NCBI GenBank assembly: GCA_029204225.1
Contig: CM055095.1
Span: 15,160,049 to 15,224,048 of the forward strand
Direction: 5' to 3'
DNA length: 64,000 bases
Source of the DNA: Diphasiastrum complanatum
Lineage: Eukaryota; Streptophyta; Lycopodiopsida; Lycopodiales; Lycopodiaceae
Shown here: positions 53,190 to 64,000 of the stretch, in pieces
Position numbering within the stretch: the first letter of the stretch is position 1
How the letters are laid out: every line of letters starts with the position of its first letter
Made by a program: the position numbers and the translations under genes
Notes under the pieces: model-generated
Database searches by the model: none
The model's input: the letters and a program-made list of their open reading frames with translations, nothing else
Told to the model about the DNA's origin: nothing

Positions 53190-56100
53190 AGAGGAGGAGA
53201 TTTTAGGTTAAGTCGTCATTGAATTAGGTTAAGCCGTCATTTGAGTCAGTTCCTAAGTAGCAAAACGAGAGAAGAGCGGATCTTACCCATCAAAATACTC
53301 ACCCCTCATAATGCTCTTCCCATCCTCTTGCTCAAGCTAGTTGGAGAAGCCATAGCGTAGACTAGTTGGGAGACTATCATAGTCATGCTAGATGGAGCCA
53401 TAGTCGACGGAGGATGCTGAAGATCCAACACTTGTAAGTGTCTAATAGGATGTCAGCCTAGCTAGATGGAGGATGTAAATCTCATGGAGGCAGTGGGACT
53501 TCCTCAGTTGAGCCATGTTGCTCATGTGGTCCACTTGTGTTTCAAGTTGGATGGGGACGAGTCAGTTGGTCGAGAGTGTGATAGACTCTCTGTATGAGCA
53601 TTGTGTGTACATGTTACTTTGTGAGTCAAACCTGGTGGTTTGTTGGTGTGCTTGAGTGTGAGTCAAGCACAGGGTAGCTGTGATATGCATAATCTTTTGG
53701 ACACTCCAGACGCTGCTGCAATATATTGTTTTTTTATCCCTATCACATTTGAGCTTAAGGGAGAGAGTTAGAAATCAGTTCTAATCTGATTCATTAGTAT
53801 AAGCTCTAAATGTGATGATGTAATAAGTGTACAATTTATTTGGTTTACTGTATATGGTTGTGATCGGGACATGACTTGTTAGGATATGGCATGGTGGTGT
53901 ACTATACTTGTGATGGGTTTAGTGTCTCATGTGTAATTCTTTGTTCACATGCGAGGGTGGATATTTAAGACTAATACTTAATATTTTAAAAAAAGTACAT
54001 AAAATGCACTTTTGTACACACAGTTCTCCATAGCTCTAGTGTTAAGCTTTTGGGTAATATTTTCTCTTTTTGATTCTCACAATAAGGAGCATATACAAAA
54101 TGATAACAACTACCTAGATCATATGAGTTCACAATCATTTTTGAAACTAAGCTAAATCGTTTTGTAGTTACAACAAGAAAGCATAAGTGCAACTTGACCC
54201 ACTTAGAGCACCTATAAAGATAACAAGTATTTTGATTGACATCTTTCTTTTTCTTTTCCATATGTGACTTTGTTTTCTTTTATTGATATAATGTTTAGAG
54301 ATGATTTTGACATCTCTATTGCTCCTATGCTCTACTCAAATGTTTCATGTCATGTTCATTCTTTGTTGTTAAAACATACCATTTTACGAACAAAATAATT
54401 CCTAAAAAATGTATAGAGTTAAATTTATATTGATTCTCATATGTTGCATCTATATTTAGATAAAGTACACATGAATATGCTACCTATTGAATGCTTGACT
54501 GAGTTCATATTTCTACTTACAATCATAATATTCCCTTGTTACAGTCAACGGAACATATGGAAAACTTTTTTCAACCCAGAAGGCATCGCTTTATTTTGGT
54601 CAATGAGATCTACATGATCTAAAAGTAGAGTTTTTTATTATTCACTTGGGCTCCCTACACCTTTGAACAACACCTATGACATTTGGTATATTCTAACTAT
54701 CTACTATTTTGTTGATTTGGGTGGCCATGTAATCAACAAGTTTTTTTTTTCCTAGGATATCGCTCGTTGACTCAATTGTCGATCGTTTAAGATCCAGAAT
54801 TTAAAAAAAACTTATTATTAATTCTAGAACTATGACTCATGTTTCTATAGACAAGCTCCTACATGTGCAAAAGTCATCAAACCCCGGTTCCCAATTGGTA
54901 GTACGGTCTAATTTAAGTATTTAAGCTAGAGTTCTGAATGCCTCTAATCTTAATATCTAATAGCATTGATTAATACTCGCCTCCAAGATCTAATTGATTT
55001 GTCTCTACGAAGAGTTGTTTTACTTTTGTCATGTACTAGCATGATTGTTTCTACTTCTCTCAACTTCTTGCTACCAATAATTGTCATATGTTTGTCGATA
55101 TTCTAATAGTCTACCTACTATTGTTTCAAAAGAAGCAAAAAGCAGTGGTATTATTGATAGATGTTGCACATCCACAAGTAAAGACATCATATTGTTCTTC
55201 ATATATGATACATATTTTACACGTCATAGCATGCTTATCACTAGCTTGTTGTCAAGTGTCATGCTTTTGGAATAATATATATATCTATTATACTTCATGT
55301 AAACTATTTGCTTAGATTTTTGTTAGTACTTGAGATATATGGCTCAAATTCTATCTAAGAGTCAAATGATACTTTTCATCATTTGGTATAAAGTCTTACA
55401 ATGGCCATCTTTTAGAAAAAGCCAACTGTAAAAATAGTGCTATGATCATATACATGCTAATTTAAATAAGTTAGAAAACCATGAAGCTAACATTAGAGCT
55501 GATTGTATTCCATGCCTATCTTTGGAAGCTTTAAGGTGTGTTTAAGCTTTATTGGTTGACACATCATAATCTTGTTTAACATTAGATTGAGATTAAAAAG
55601 TCTTTTTTTTTTAAAAGAAAAATATATAGCTATATTACTATGATGGTTTTAAACTATTTTTTTAGAGAAGACATTCCAAAGAAAAAAAACAGATGTTGAA
55701 ATACTATAGTACTCACCTACACTTGAAAATACCAATATCGAGAATTGTTTGACAAATTATAACTATATTATACTCCAACCAAAATCAATGTCTCATATTC
55801 CTGAATTTCTAAATGTATGAAAAATATACACATCAAAGAATTAAATTCATTGACTTAGAGAAGGAAATGAAATTAAAAATTACATGAAATGGGCCGCTTG
55901 TGGCATGGTGGTGGAGTGTGCTTGGGTTGGGGCATGTGAGATTCCATGTCGACACGGGTGGATATTTGGGTCTAATACTTACATATTTAAAAAAAATACA
56001 TGAAATGCAATTTTGTAGACATTTCCACAACTCTAGTGCTAAGCTTTTGGGTGATCGTGAGCATGTCGCATCTTTTGGAATTAAACTCAATATCTTTTGA

Positions 56101-57388
56101 ATCACAACAAGATAAAATCAGTGCATCCTTGGCACATTAACGATACAAAAGTCTAAATCATTAGTGGTACTTGACCCACTTAGAGCTAGCAACTTGACAC
56201 ACTTAGAGCTATAAACATAAAAAGTAACTAGATCAATACCTTTATTTTTCTTTTCCATATGTGACTAATTTGTTTTGTTTCATTGATATGATATTTAAAC
56301 ATGATATTGATATCTCTAATGTTTATATTCTCTACTCAATTCATTTTTTAACATTTGAAATGTCCCATTTTTTAAACATAATATTTTAACAAACTATGGA
56401 ATTCAATATCTGTAATTCTCATATGGTGCATGTATATAACGTACACAAGGATATGTTGTCATATTTAATGCTTCATTCTTGTTTATATTTCAACTCTCAA
56501 TCTTTCGTTTACATTTATTTGACTATGATTCTTTTGACCTAATGTGACAATTTTATGGCTACTAAAGGTACAAGCTCTTGAACAACATTCTTGTCAAATC
56601 AGGTTAATGAAGAGTAGATATTGCTTTCCTATGGATTAAAACCATCACCATAAGGGGTAAATGAAACTTGCTCTATCATTACCATGCATCCCCACAACTC
56701 ATACAAGCTACTCATGATATACAATCATATGAAGAAAATAATGGATGTAAATAACTTTTAAGAGACACTAGAAGGCATAGTAATTCAACTTGGTGGTAAC
56801 TAAGCCAAATCATTGATATATAATAGATGGTAGGCCGTGGTGTATGTGATGGTGTGGCGTGCTTTGGGTTGGGCTTTCCTTTGTGGCCACATGCCCATGT
56901 GTGAGGATAAGATATTATTAAAGTGATGTATACATGTACTTGTGTGAGGATAAGATATATTAAAGTGATGTATGCATCACTCGAAGCTTTGCTCTATGCA
57001 AAGTGTGAAATTGTTAAGAAATTAAAAGAAAACATCTATTGCATTGTAGTTTAAACAAAACTCACTCATATGGTAAGCTCACCTAGAATTGACACCTCAT
57101 GATCTTTTAGCAAATATTCACAATAAACATCTGCTACTGCAGCAAAGCTAAAAAAAAATATGGATCATAACAAATGAGAATAGAAGATCTACATCCAGTA
57201 ATGTGTTGTGTGCTTTTTTGTGATCATCGTAAAGAAGAAGATGATGGTATTAGACCCGTGTGTATATCTACTAAAATCATCAATGGAAATAACCAAAATA
57301 AAATCATCAATGAAAGTATCAGAACATGCCTAATGTTCCATCACTGATTGATGTAATGCTAGTGTGGATAATGCAATTTGTTGCTTAT
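53190..57388. other. AT-rich intergenic sequence with a dispersed repeat
   Basis: No gene supported. A Copia-like 3' end may lie near 53750-53850 (GAGCTTAAGGGAGAGAGTTAG). Two diverged direct copies of one repeat occur at about 53880-54270 and 55885-56270, sharing CTAGTG.TAAGCTTTTGGGT and ATGAAATGCA.TTTTGTA-like text; a third weak piece lies near 56829. Confidence 0.45.
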
Positions 57389-57755
57389 TCATGTGTTAGT
57401 GGAGTGTGGTGGGGCGTGGGCATTGAAGGGCTCGAAAATGGGATTGCCATCAGCCCCAACTCGCAGCCAGTGCAAGTCCACTGAGTAAGAGTGGTACATC
57501 TCAGATGAGAGCCTCATGGCTGCTGCATGCGCTGGCTTGTGAATAGCTCGCGTTGCTGATTCTCTTGATTCCCAAATGCACATCGCCAAACACTCTCTCC
57601 TGCTGTTCAGCTTTCCATACCAATACTGTTCGATTCATTCATTCACCAAACAAACTATCTCATCAAATCTCAATCCAACTCTCAATCTGTGCGTGCGCGC
57701 GCGCGCACACACACATTTTAGATCTCACACAAACACAAAAAATGATACAATCAAA

Positions 57756-57792
<37 letters not shown>

Positions 57793-58380
57793 ATTGCACA
57801 CACGCAGAGCTTGGTGTTAATATAAGGCGCCCAGCAACGCTATATGGTTTTTTACTCCACGTGTGATGCAGTTGCACTAGGACACTACCTTTTGGCACAA
57901 ACTTTTTACCGTCTAGCAGGTTGGATTATATATAGCCCCAGGCGTTACTGACGGTATCAAAATCAAATTACAGGGTACAACATAAGAGCATTCTGAATGT
58001 ACACGAATTTAGCTTTCCATTCTTTTGTTTCTATCCATCGATTTGCGAGAAATTATTGCACTAGTCTTGAGATTCGAGAAATATAACTAAGCGTTTCAGA
58101 AGCTGGGATGAGTGAACTTGTTACTTACGTGTAATAGACCTCCGGAGTTGCGAGCTTCTTCCTGGGCAGCTTCGTCCGCTGCATACAACAGTCTATCGTC
58201 CGCGTTCGTACTCCTCACTGAACGGAATGTTACTACGAAAAAAGTGCTGTTTTTGGGAAAAGAATTGTTGAAAACTGTCGTCCAATTGAAGCATTTTGTT
58301 AGTTCAGAGCTTAATGGGTTGGTGTGCGCCAATGAAGACGGCTCCAGATCAGAGAAGAGTGATGGTCCAGCCTGTGGCAT
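57389..58380 (-). CDS. Two-exon gene for a ~162-residue alpha/beta-barrel-like protein
   Basis: Exon 1 is 58380-58129 (84 codons) and exon 2 is 57625-57389 (78 codons plus TGA). The intron is 57626-58128, with donor CAC|GTAAGT and acceptor AACAG|TATTGG; the frame is kept across it as GGLLH|YWYGKLN. Motifs: FFVVTFRSVRSTNADDRLLY, AADEAAQEEARNSGGLL, CLAMCIWESRESATRAIHKP and YSVDLHWLRVG. The strand-helix pattern 'FVV.FRS', 'GGLL.YWYG', 'A.CIW.SR..A' suggests a small dimeric alpha/beta-barrel protein. I associate it with a UPF0643-type family known from fungi, from memory and unverified. The pyrimidine-rich leader has no upstream ATG. The intron holds CA and TA microsatellites. Substrate unknown. 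Confidence 0.7.
57687..57790. repeat. (GC)n/(CA)n and (TA)n microsatellites in the intron
   Basis: GTGCGTGCGCGCGCGCGCAC then ACACAC near 57687-57715, and a TA run near 57762-57790. Both lie inside the intron of the 57389-58380 gene. Confidence 0.9.
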
Positions 58381-58481
58381 GGTTGCGGGAGAGAGAGACA
58401 GACAGACAGAGCAGAGCAGAGACAGATACAGATGGCTTCAAGCAATAAAACCTGCAATTTAGTGATTTTTTATTGAGCTTG

Positions 58482-58487
58482 CATATA
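58482..58487 (-). promoter_or_regulatory. Possible TATA box of the two-exon gene
   Basis: On the minus strand GACATATATGCAAG lies about 100 bases upstream of the ATG at 58380, a normal plant spacing. Weak evidence in AT-rich DNA. Confidence 0.3.
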
Positions 58488-58499
58488 TGTCTCTGGATA

Positions 58500-59990
58500 T
58501 CCAGTTTAATCAACAGCTAGAATCTCGAGATCATTGGCGATAAAAAAAAAATCTTGTTGTAAACCTAGCAGACAATCTTTCTCAAATTGCAGCTTGGAGG
58601 TACTGAAATCTACTCATGGATTTACAGCTACAATAACCTCAGACTGTTGTCTAGCTACACATTCCAGAATTAGGGCTAGCCACCGTTGCTGTAATGCACC
58701 CACATCAAAAGTGCAATGACACGGATAGATTAGGATGCAATCGATCACCTCAATTCGTGTTCCCTTAGAAAATGCTTTCAGCTGCTGTCATTGACGAAGA
58801 CCACCACCAATGAGACGACGATCGCTCAAGCAAGCAACCCAACTACCCAAGTCACTCTATGTATCTCAATTTGATTGAGCTAAGCTATATTTGCTGCACA
58901 TTAGCTCTCTTTGCCGCATCATCTCTCTTGCGCGTACAAACACATTAGCTGGCAGCTAAATACAATGTATGTGGAGGCTCCTGATTTTTGTCGACTAGAT
59001 ACATTGCATTTGGTTTCTCATAGTGAACAACTCCTAGATGAGGCTGATTGTATGTATTTTAGTATTGCTAAAGTTTGGACACTACTCTAATATGTTGGTC
59101 TTGACAACATCATTGTCCTTTGCCCCCAAGAATAAGATTCTCATTCGAGGTAGTTTTTTTTTGTAATTTGAAATTCCAAGGCATAGTGTCATGGAGGTGG
59201 GCCACGTTATGTCCATAGCTGACTATGTAGGTGCTTCTGGCAAGGCATTACAATTTACATGGCATAACTTCTTGCGCAGGGCAGCCAACAAAAAAAGTTA
59301 AAAATTAAAACATTGCTTACGTTGAGTAAATAGCTTGAGCAAGACGAATTTTGGGCCTTTTGTAGCCATATAACAGCATTTCACAGACGGAAGACATCGG
59401 AATTAGCAATTAAGATCATCGTGTTTTAAGGACACGTAAGCATAGAGGTTTCTTGATGCCCAGTAAGACACCTTTGCAGAAGAGTCTTCTTGGCATTAAT
59501 GATGTTTTTTTGGGGAAGGTCCTACTTCGAGGCCCTTTCACCCGTGAATACTGTGCGCCCACAGTATGCCGCAGGCAGAAGGGCTGAGAAGTCGGCCCTT
59601 TTCACCCGTGAATTTTGTTTTTAATTTTTTTTTTTGACGTAAATTTTTTTTACATGCATCTTCCGGGCGAAAGGTGCGTAAAAAAAAAATAAATTTTTTG
59701 TAAAAGAAATTTGTTAAAAAAAAAATTTGCCCCACGCATTAGTATGTGAGCATCACCGTTTCCTTTGTAAAAATCTAAAAACTGATTTCACGTGTATAGA
59801 ATAGCTAATTAATAGAACGAACTTACGCTTTTGGTGAGCTCTGATTCGGTGTTGCTTTGTGGTTGTTGTAAATGATTGTTTGCTGCTCATTGCTTTTGAT
59901 TTTGCACTTTGTCCTTTTGTAGTTAACCAAAGGAACTCTGACAAATAAGTCACAAAGGTTATGGGCCCAAGTACGGTCGACAATAGCTGA
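58500..59990. other. Unassigned sequence
   Basis: No coding region supported. CCCTTTCACCCGTGAAT occurs twice (about 59533 and 59598), flanking a short GC-rich stretch; homopolymer runs follow at 59620-59730. Confidence 0.4.
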
Positions 59991-60021
59991 CACCAGCCGA
60001 AAAGACAGGGTATGGAGTAGA

Positions 60022-60845
60022 ATGATTGAGGGACTCAGGTATGAGGATATGGAGGCGCAAGCGAACACTGAGATCGAGAGGTTTGAAGGAGAGAAGTATG
60101 CTCTTTGGGAGTGGAGGATCAAGATGATCCTGGAGGATAAGGGATTGTGGGGGATCGTAGAGGGGACGGAAGCCCCGCCTGCAGCTAATCGAGAGGGAGT
60201 GCCGAACGCTAATGCTGCCAGAGCTTTCCAAGTGCGAGAGAACAAGGCATTTGTGACCATTTATCTAAGTTTGGGTGAGGTACCAAATTCACAGGTCCAG
60301 GATGCGAAGGATTCAAAGGCTGTATGGAAAGGGTTTATGAAGGCAAAAGTGTGGCAAATGTGCTACTTCTGAGGAGGAAACTGGCAAACACCAAGATGGT
60401 GGAGGGAAAATCACTCTTGGAGCATCTCGAAAAAAAAGGCTAGCAAGACAATTGGAAGCAACAGGAGCGCCTATGGAGTAAACCCATCTTGTATTCACCA
60501 CTCTGGGAAGTCTCCCTATATCCTATCATCCATTAATACAGAGGCTACTGCAGGAAGACGAAAGGGGAACAGAGGAGTTGGCGCTGATGGGAAGAACGCC
60601 AGGTGCGAGATTCAGAGACAATCCAAGAAAACAGGAAATGGACCGAAAATTCTAGCCTGAAGGAAATGGAGCGGGATGGCATGGGCAAGCAGGAAAGGTT
60701 CCATATGCGGACCGCAGGAAGGATATTTGCTATTATTGCAACAACAGTGGACATATAGCCAGAGAGTGCAACAAGAGAGCTGAAGACATGAAGAAGAAAA
60801 GTGCAGCACAAGCAAACGTGGCTGAAGAACATGAGGAAGAGATAT
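60022..60845 (+). pseudogene. Copia5 gag with zinc knuckle
   Basis: FEGEKYALWEWRIKMILEDK then GLWGIVEGTEAPP and AFVTIYLSLGEV match the Copia gag start. Broken frames lead to the knuckle CYYCNNSGHIARECN at about 60727-60772. A TAG near 60845 follows a Glu-rich end. Confidence 0.75.
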
Positions 60846-61124
60846 AGCTTTCATGGCGATTGGAGAGGGCGACATTCTGGCAAAGCAAGGACAAAGACCA
60901 CTCCAAAGAAGGGGCGCTACTAATGGGGGCCCATTAACATTTCCAGCTCCAGGGACAGCGTGGAAAAAGATGACAATTGGTGCTTGACAAATGACAAGGG
61001 AATGATGACCAACTACATGGAAAATTGCCAGGACAAAAAGGTGATTGTGGGGAACAACGAAGTAATTGAATCTCCAAGAAGTTGAAATGTACTTCTGAAG
61101 CTCGAAGGGGAGAGAGAAGGACTG

Positions 61125-62155
61125 TTGAGAGGGGTAATGTTTGTACCCAAGATCTCAAAGAATCTTCTATCTATCAAGAAGTTTGCTGAGAGTGGATTGG
61201 AACTTAGATTCTTGAAGGACAAATGTCTAATCTTCAAGGATGTGGAGATGTTAACCAGCGCAGTGGAAGAAGGGGGGCTATACAAAATGATGTTAGGAGT
61301 AACCATCAAGCATAGGAGCCTAGGACACCTGGGAGCGAAAGCGTTGGAGACAATGAGAAGAAAGGAGCTAGTAACAGGGTTTGATTACGACAAGGACAAG
61401 GCTGGAGAACCTTACATATGCAAAAATTGCATTCTTGAAAAACAGCACAGAAAACCGTTCAAGAGGAGCAGTGGAACCGTGATGACGTCAATTTTGGAGT
61501 TGATACACACAGATGTATATTGCAGCCTATAAATCCAAAATCACTCGGACACTCTAAGTATTTTCTTACTTTTATAGATGGTTTTAGTAGGAAAACCTTC
61601 TTGTACACCCTGAGGACTAAACACCAAGTGTCAAACAAATTTAGGGAATTTGTCACAATGGCAGAAACATAGACTAGAAGGAGAATAAAGAGGGTCAGGT
61701 CGGACAATGGAGGTGTATTCATTGGAAACAAATTTAAAGGTTTCTACAAGGAGAAGGGCATACATCAAGAGTTCACCTTGTCATACTCTCCTCAACAGAA
61801 TGGAATTGTGGAATGGAAAAATTGCACTTTTATTGATGTGTCTAGGAGTATGTTGTACAACAAAGGGTTTCCAAGGTTCTTATGGGCAGAAACAGTCAGT
61901 ACAGCTGCTTACATTTTCAATAGAATACCAAGCAGAATTTTGAAGAATGAAATACCAAAGAGTATATGGGCAGGTAAAAAACCCTCGGTAGGGCATATGA
62001 GAGTGTTTGGGAGCAAAGCATATGCTCATGTTTTTGATAAATTGAGAAAAAAAAATAGACCCAAAGGGAATTTCCTTGCATATTTGTGGGATATCCAAAA
62101 AATGCATTTGGATATAAGGTATACAATCCACAAACCTCCAAAGTGGTTTTTTTAA
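61125..62155 (+). pseudogene. Copia5 integrase
   Basis: MRGVMFVPKISKNLLSIKKF, IKHRSLGHLGAKALETMRRK, CKNCILEKQHRKPFKRSSGT and LELIHTDVY with the first Asp; a TAA at 61530-61532. Then FIDGFSRKTFLYTLR, RVRSDNGGVFIGNKFKGFYK with the second Asp, and YSPQQNGIVEWKNCTF with the Glu. MRVFGSKAYAHVFDKLRKKN follows. All three catalytic residues remain but the frame is interrupted. Confidence 0.8.
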
Positions 62156-62159
62156 GAGA

Positions 62160-62995
62160 TGTAATATTTGATGAAGAAGAAGATAAGGGCGTGGAGGAAG
62201 CAGAATCAAGCGAAAGATAGGTGAAGTATGTAATGCATATGCTGGACAACGAGGTAATACCAGGCCAAACAGAGAACCCAGAAGAGAGGAATGAAGAGAT
62301 GCAGGGCAAAGGTACGACAATGGTACCAACATTAGAAAATATAATCAAAGAACCAAGGATATCACAAAGACCGAGCAAGGCACCTCAAAGGTATGATGAA
62401 ATGACTTTCATCAGCATTCAAGGAAAGGGGGCCATTGAACCAGAGACACTCGAGGAGGTGAAAATGAGTCCAGAATGGGAATATGGAAGGCAGTAATGGA
62501 TTAAGAGATCAACTCGATCAATAGGAATGAAGCCTAGGAACTGGTAGATCTACCAACAGGGAGAAGTACTATAGAATGCAAGTGGGTTTGTAAGTTGAAG
62601 TATGGTGCATAGGGCAACATAGAAAGATACAAGGCTAGGTTAGTCGCAAAGGGATATTTGTAGATTGAGGGAATCGATTACATGGAAACATTCGCACCAG
62701 TTGTCAAGCTAAGTTCACCCAGAATCTTGATAGCTTGGAGAACCATGTGGGGAATGAAAATCAAATAGATGGATGTGAGGATCGCCTTTATGAAGGGCAA
62801 CTTGGAAGAAGAGGTATTTATGAACCAACCATCTGGTTTCACTAATGGGTCTAACAAGGTATGTGCTCTCAAAAGAGCTTTATATGGCCTAAAGCAATCT
62901 TCTAGGATGTGGTATCAGAAGATAGATGTATTTTTCATGGGAATTGGATTTAAAAGGTGCTATGTTAATAGTGGGATATTACTACAACATTCTGG
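62160..62995 (+). pseudogene. Copia5 reverse transcriptase, N-terminal half
   Basis: A Glu-rich linker (62221-62496) is followed by ECKWVCKLKYGA, ERYKARLVAKGYL, METFAPVVKLSSPRILIA, MDVRIAFMKGNLEEEVFMNQ and ALYGLKQSSRMWYQKID. It is cut before the YVDD box; RNase H is missing. Confidence 0.8.
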
Positions 62996-63049
62996 AGGAT
63001 TTCCCACCCTATTATCGAGGCTTTTATGAAGAATTTTTTTTTTGAGAAA

Positions 63050-63265
63050 ACATCGTATGCCTCGGTATAAACCCTGAAGAATGCCTCGGAACAAGATCCT
63101 CGATAATTGCCTCGGTAATCCAGGCTTCTTCACCTCGTTTTTGCGTTGTTTATAGCATGCATATACCGAGAGATACACTGAGGCCCCTCGATATATCCCT
63201 CCCAGCTATTGGTGACCCTCTCTATTCCAAGGATGATACCGAGGGGTATCCCTTGGTATATCTCT
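63050..63265. repeat. CCTCGGTA/TACCGAGG motif cluster
   Basis: The motif or a near variant (CCTCGATA, CCTCGGAA) occurs about ten times in 215 bases in both orientations, for example GCCTCGGTAT near 63058, GCCTCGGTAA near 63110 and GATACCGAGGGGTATC near 63235. It resembles CACTA subterminal repeats in density and orientation. The role is inferred. Confidence 0.6.
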
Positions 63266-63573
63266 ATCGAAAGTTTAGGTGTTTCGAGGGTTTAAAATCA
63301 AAAAAAAAAATTAGGGCAGAATGGAGCCAGTTTAAAAAATGGACTCCATTTGACCCTAGGAGTCTTTTGCACCACTTCTTATGAAGTTGGTAAGCAAAGT
63401 CATTTGTTCATTCATTATTGTTAATAAAAAAATTTGCAAAATTTATTTGAGTTACATTATAAGCACTTAAAAAGTGATGAAAGAAACTTAAATTCAACGA
63501 ATATATATTCATACATAAATGTTCCAAGTACAAAGATATGTTACAAATTGGATTATTGAAACATACCTAATTA

Positions 63574-63664
63574 TAACTAGATCCAGCTGAGTCATCCTCG
63601 TCCTGGCCATTGACATCGCAATCGGACTCGTGTGATTGCGATGCATGGGATTGAGACTGTGATA
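63574..63664 (-). pseudogene. Acidic C-terminal exon, probably transposon
   Basis: The minus strand reads VSQSQSHASQSHESDCDVNG then QDEDDSAGSSYN and TAG. An acidic Ser-rich terminus next to the CCTCGGTA cluster fits the 3' end of a CACTA transposase. The upstream exon would lie to the right, toward 63780-64000. Confidence 0.35.
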
Positions 63665-63689
63665 CCTACATCCAATGAATATAATTTAG

Positions 63690-63990
63690 TTATATGAGAA
63701 ATGTGATGAGAGTGAAAGTCAGACCACATGAATGTAGTGAAGTTAATCTTGAAGCCATATATACCTCAGATCTAGAATATCCATCCGAATCAAGGCACAA
63801 AGAAGACTCGAAGTTTGTGAGGAAAGGATTCCACAAAAATCCAGATCGTGTCAAACAACAACAGGAGGCCACTAAGAGGCTACAAGAGACTTTAGGAACC
63901 TTCACACCTTGGGAGTGGTGGCCAAGGTTCTCCCATGGACATCATTATAACCTTGTCAAATGGCTCCATTCTATCCTAAAACTGGACTAC
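63690..63990 (-). repeat. Dispersed repeat, second copy
   Basis: 63780-63990 is the reverse complement of 49200-49420. In this copy a 71-codon frame (63905-63690) with TRSGFLWNPFLTNFESSLCL is open, and a donor-like GAG|GTATAT lies near 63770. It may be an exon upstream of the acidic tail. The window ends here. Confidence 0.4.
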
Positions 63991-64000
63991 ATGCAATTGA

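Larger units (their letters stand above)
51550..53190 (+). mobile_element. LTR retrotransposon fragment R2
   Basis: Plus-strand relative of R1: leader TCTTAGGCA.CTCTAGTAGGG (51585), gag start at 51728, an R1-like segment 52230-52700 and a 3' LTR from 52709. R2 lacks the minisatellite of R1. No 5' LTR, RT or integrase is seen. Confidence 0.6.
60022..62995 (+). mobile_element. Copia5: truncated Copia of a third family
   Basis: gag, knuckle, integrase and half of RT in Copia order on the plus strand. No LTR or primer site is visible, and the sequence stops inside RT near 62995, next to the CCTCGGTA cluster. Many stops. Confidence 0.8.

Noticed and set aside
59823-60260. 145-codon minus-strand ORF
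   Set aside because: Antisense to Copia5 gag, whose plus-strand motifs are clear.
61880-62378. 150-codon minus-strand ORFs
   Set aside because: Antisense shadows of the Copia5 integrase end and linker.

Overview
The window looks like nuclear DNA from a large, repeat-rich land plant genome. It is AT-rich, carries many CT/GA, CA and TA microsatellites, has spliced coding regions with GT..AG borders, and is filled with plant-type Ty1/Copia and Ty3/Gypsy LTR retrotransposons and En/Spm-like CACTA DNA transposons. I see nothing bacterial or organellar and cannot name the species. A fern or another seed-free plant would fit, but that is only a guess.

Layout. 1-9.5 kb: a decayed CACTA transposon on the minus strand (tnp2 transposase, DUF4218 and DUF4216 segments, and a SET-like segment). 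It is flanked by clusters of a GCCACGC/GCGTGGC motif that look like subterminal repeats. 9.5-10.5 kb: CT and CA microsatellites in front of an unrecognised 165-codon ORF. 10.5-15.8 kb: a decayed minus-strand LTR element (R1) with a minisatellite built on TGACTCGCACA. 15.8-36.6 kb: a head-to-tail array of one Copia family (units A, B, C, D, E) in which neighbouring units share single LTRs; a Gypsy element interrupts unit B. 36.6-43 kb: the 5' part of a second CACTA copy, inverted relative to the first, carrying a nested Copia deletion derivative, a probable solo LTR and a Copia fragment. 43-49 kb: unassigned sequence plus a plus-strand relative of the nested Copia. 49-53.2 kb: another GCCACGC cluster, a long (GA)n tract and a plus-strand relative of R1 (R2). 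53.2-57.4 kb: mostly unrecognised AT-rich DNA. 57.4-58.4 kb: the one convincing non-transposon gene, a two-exon minus-strand gene for a small protein of about 162 residues. 60-63 kb: a truncated Copia of a third family. 63-64 kb: a cluster of CCTCGGTA/TACCGAGG motifs and the tail of an unassigned repeat family.

How the parts relate. Almost everything is selfish DNA in layers. The two inverted CACTA copies serve as each other's empty sites: the left copy lacks both the Copia at 38147-42448 and the putative solo LTR at 37198-37555, which fixes their ends and target-site duplications. The Copia array carries the same in-frame stop codons in several units, so the copies share a defective ancestor or spread as defective passengers. 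No intact autonomous transposon is visible. Elements are classed by motifs I recognise by eye; no database search was run.
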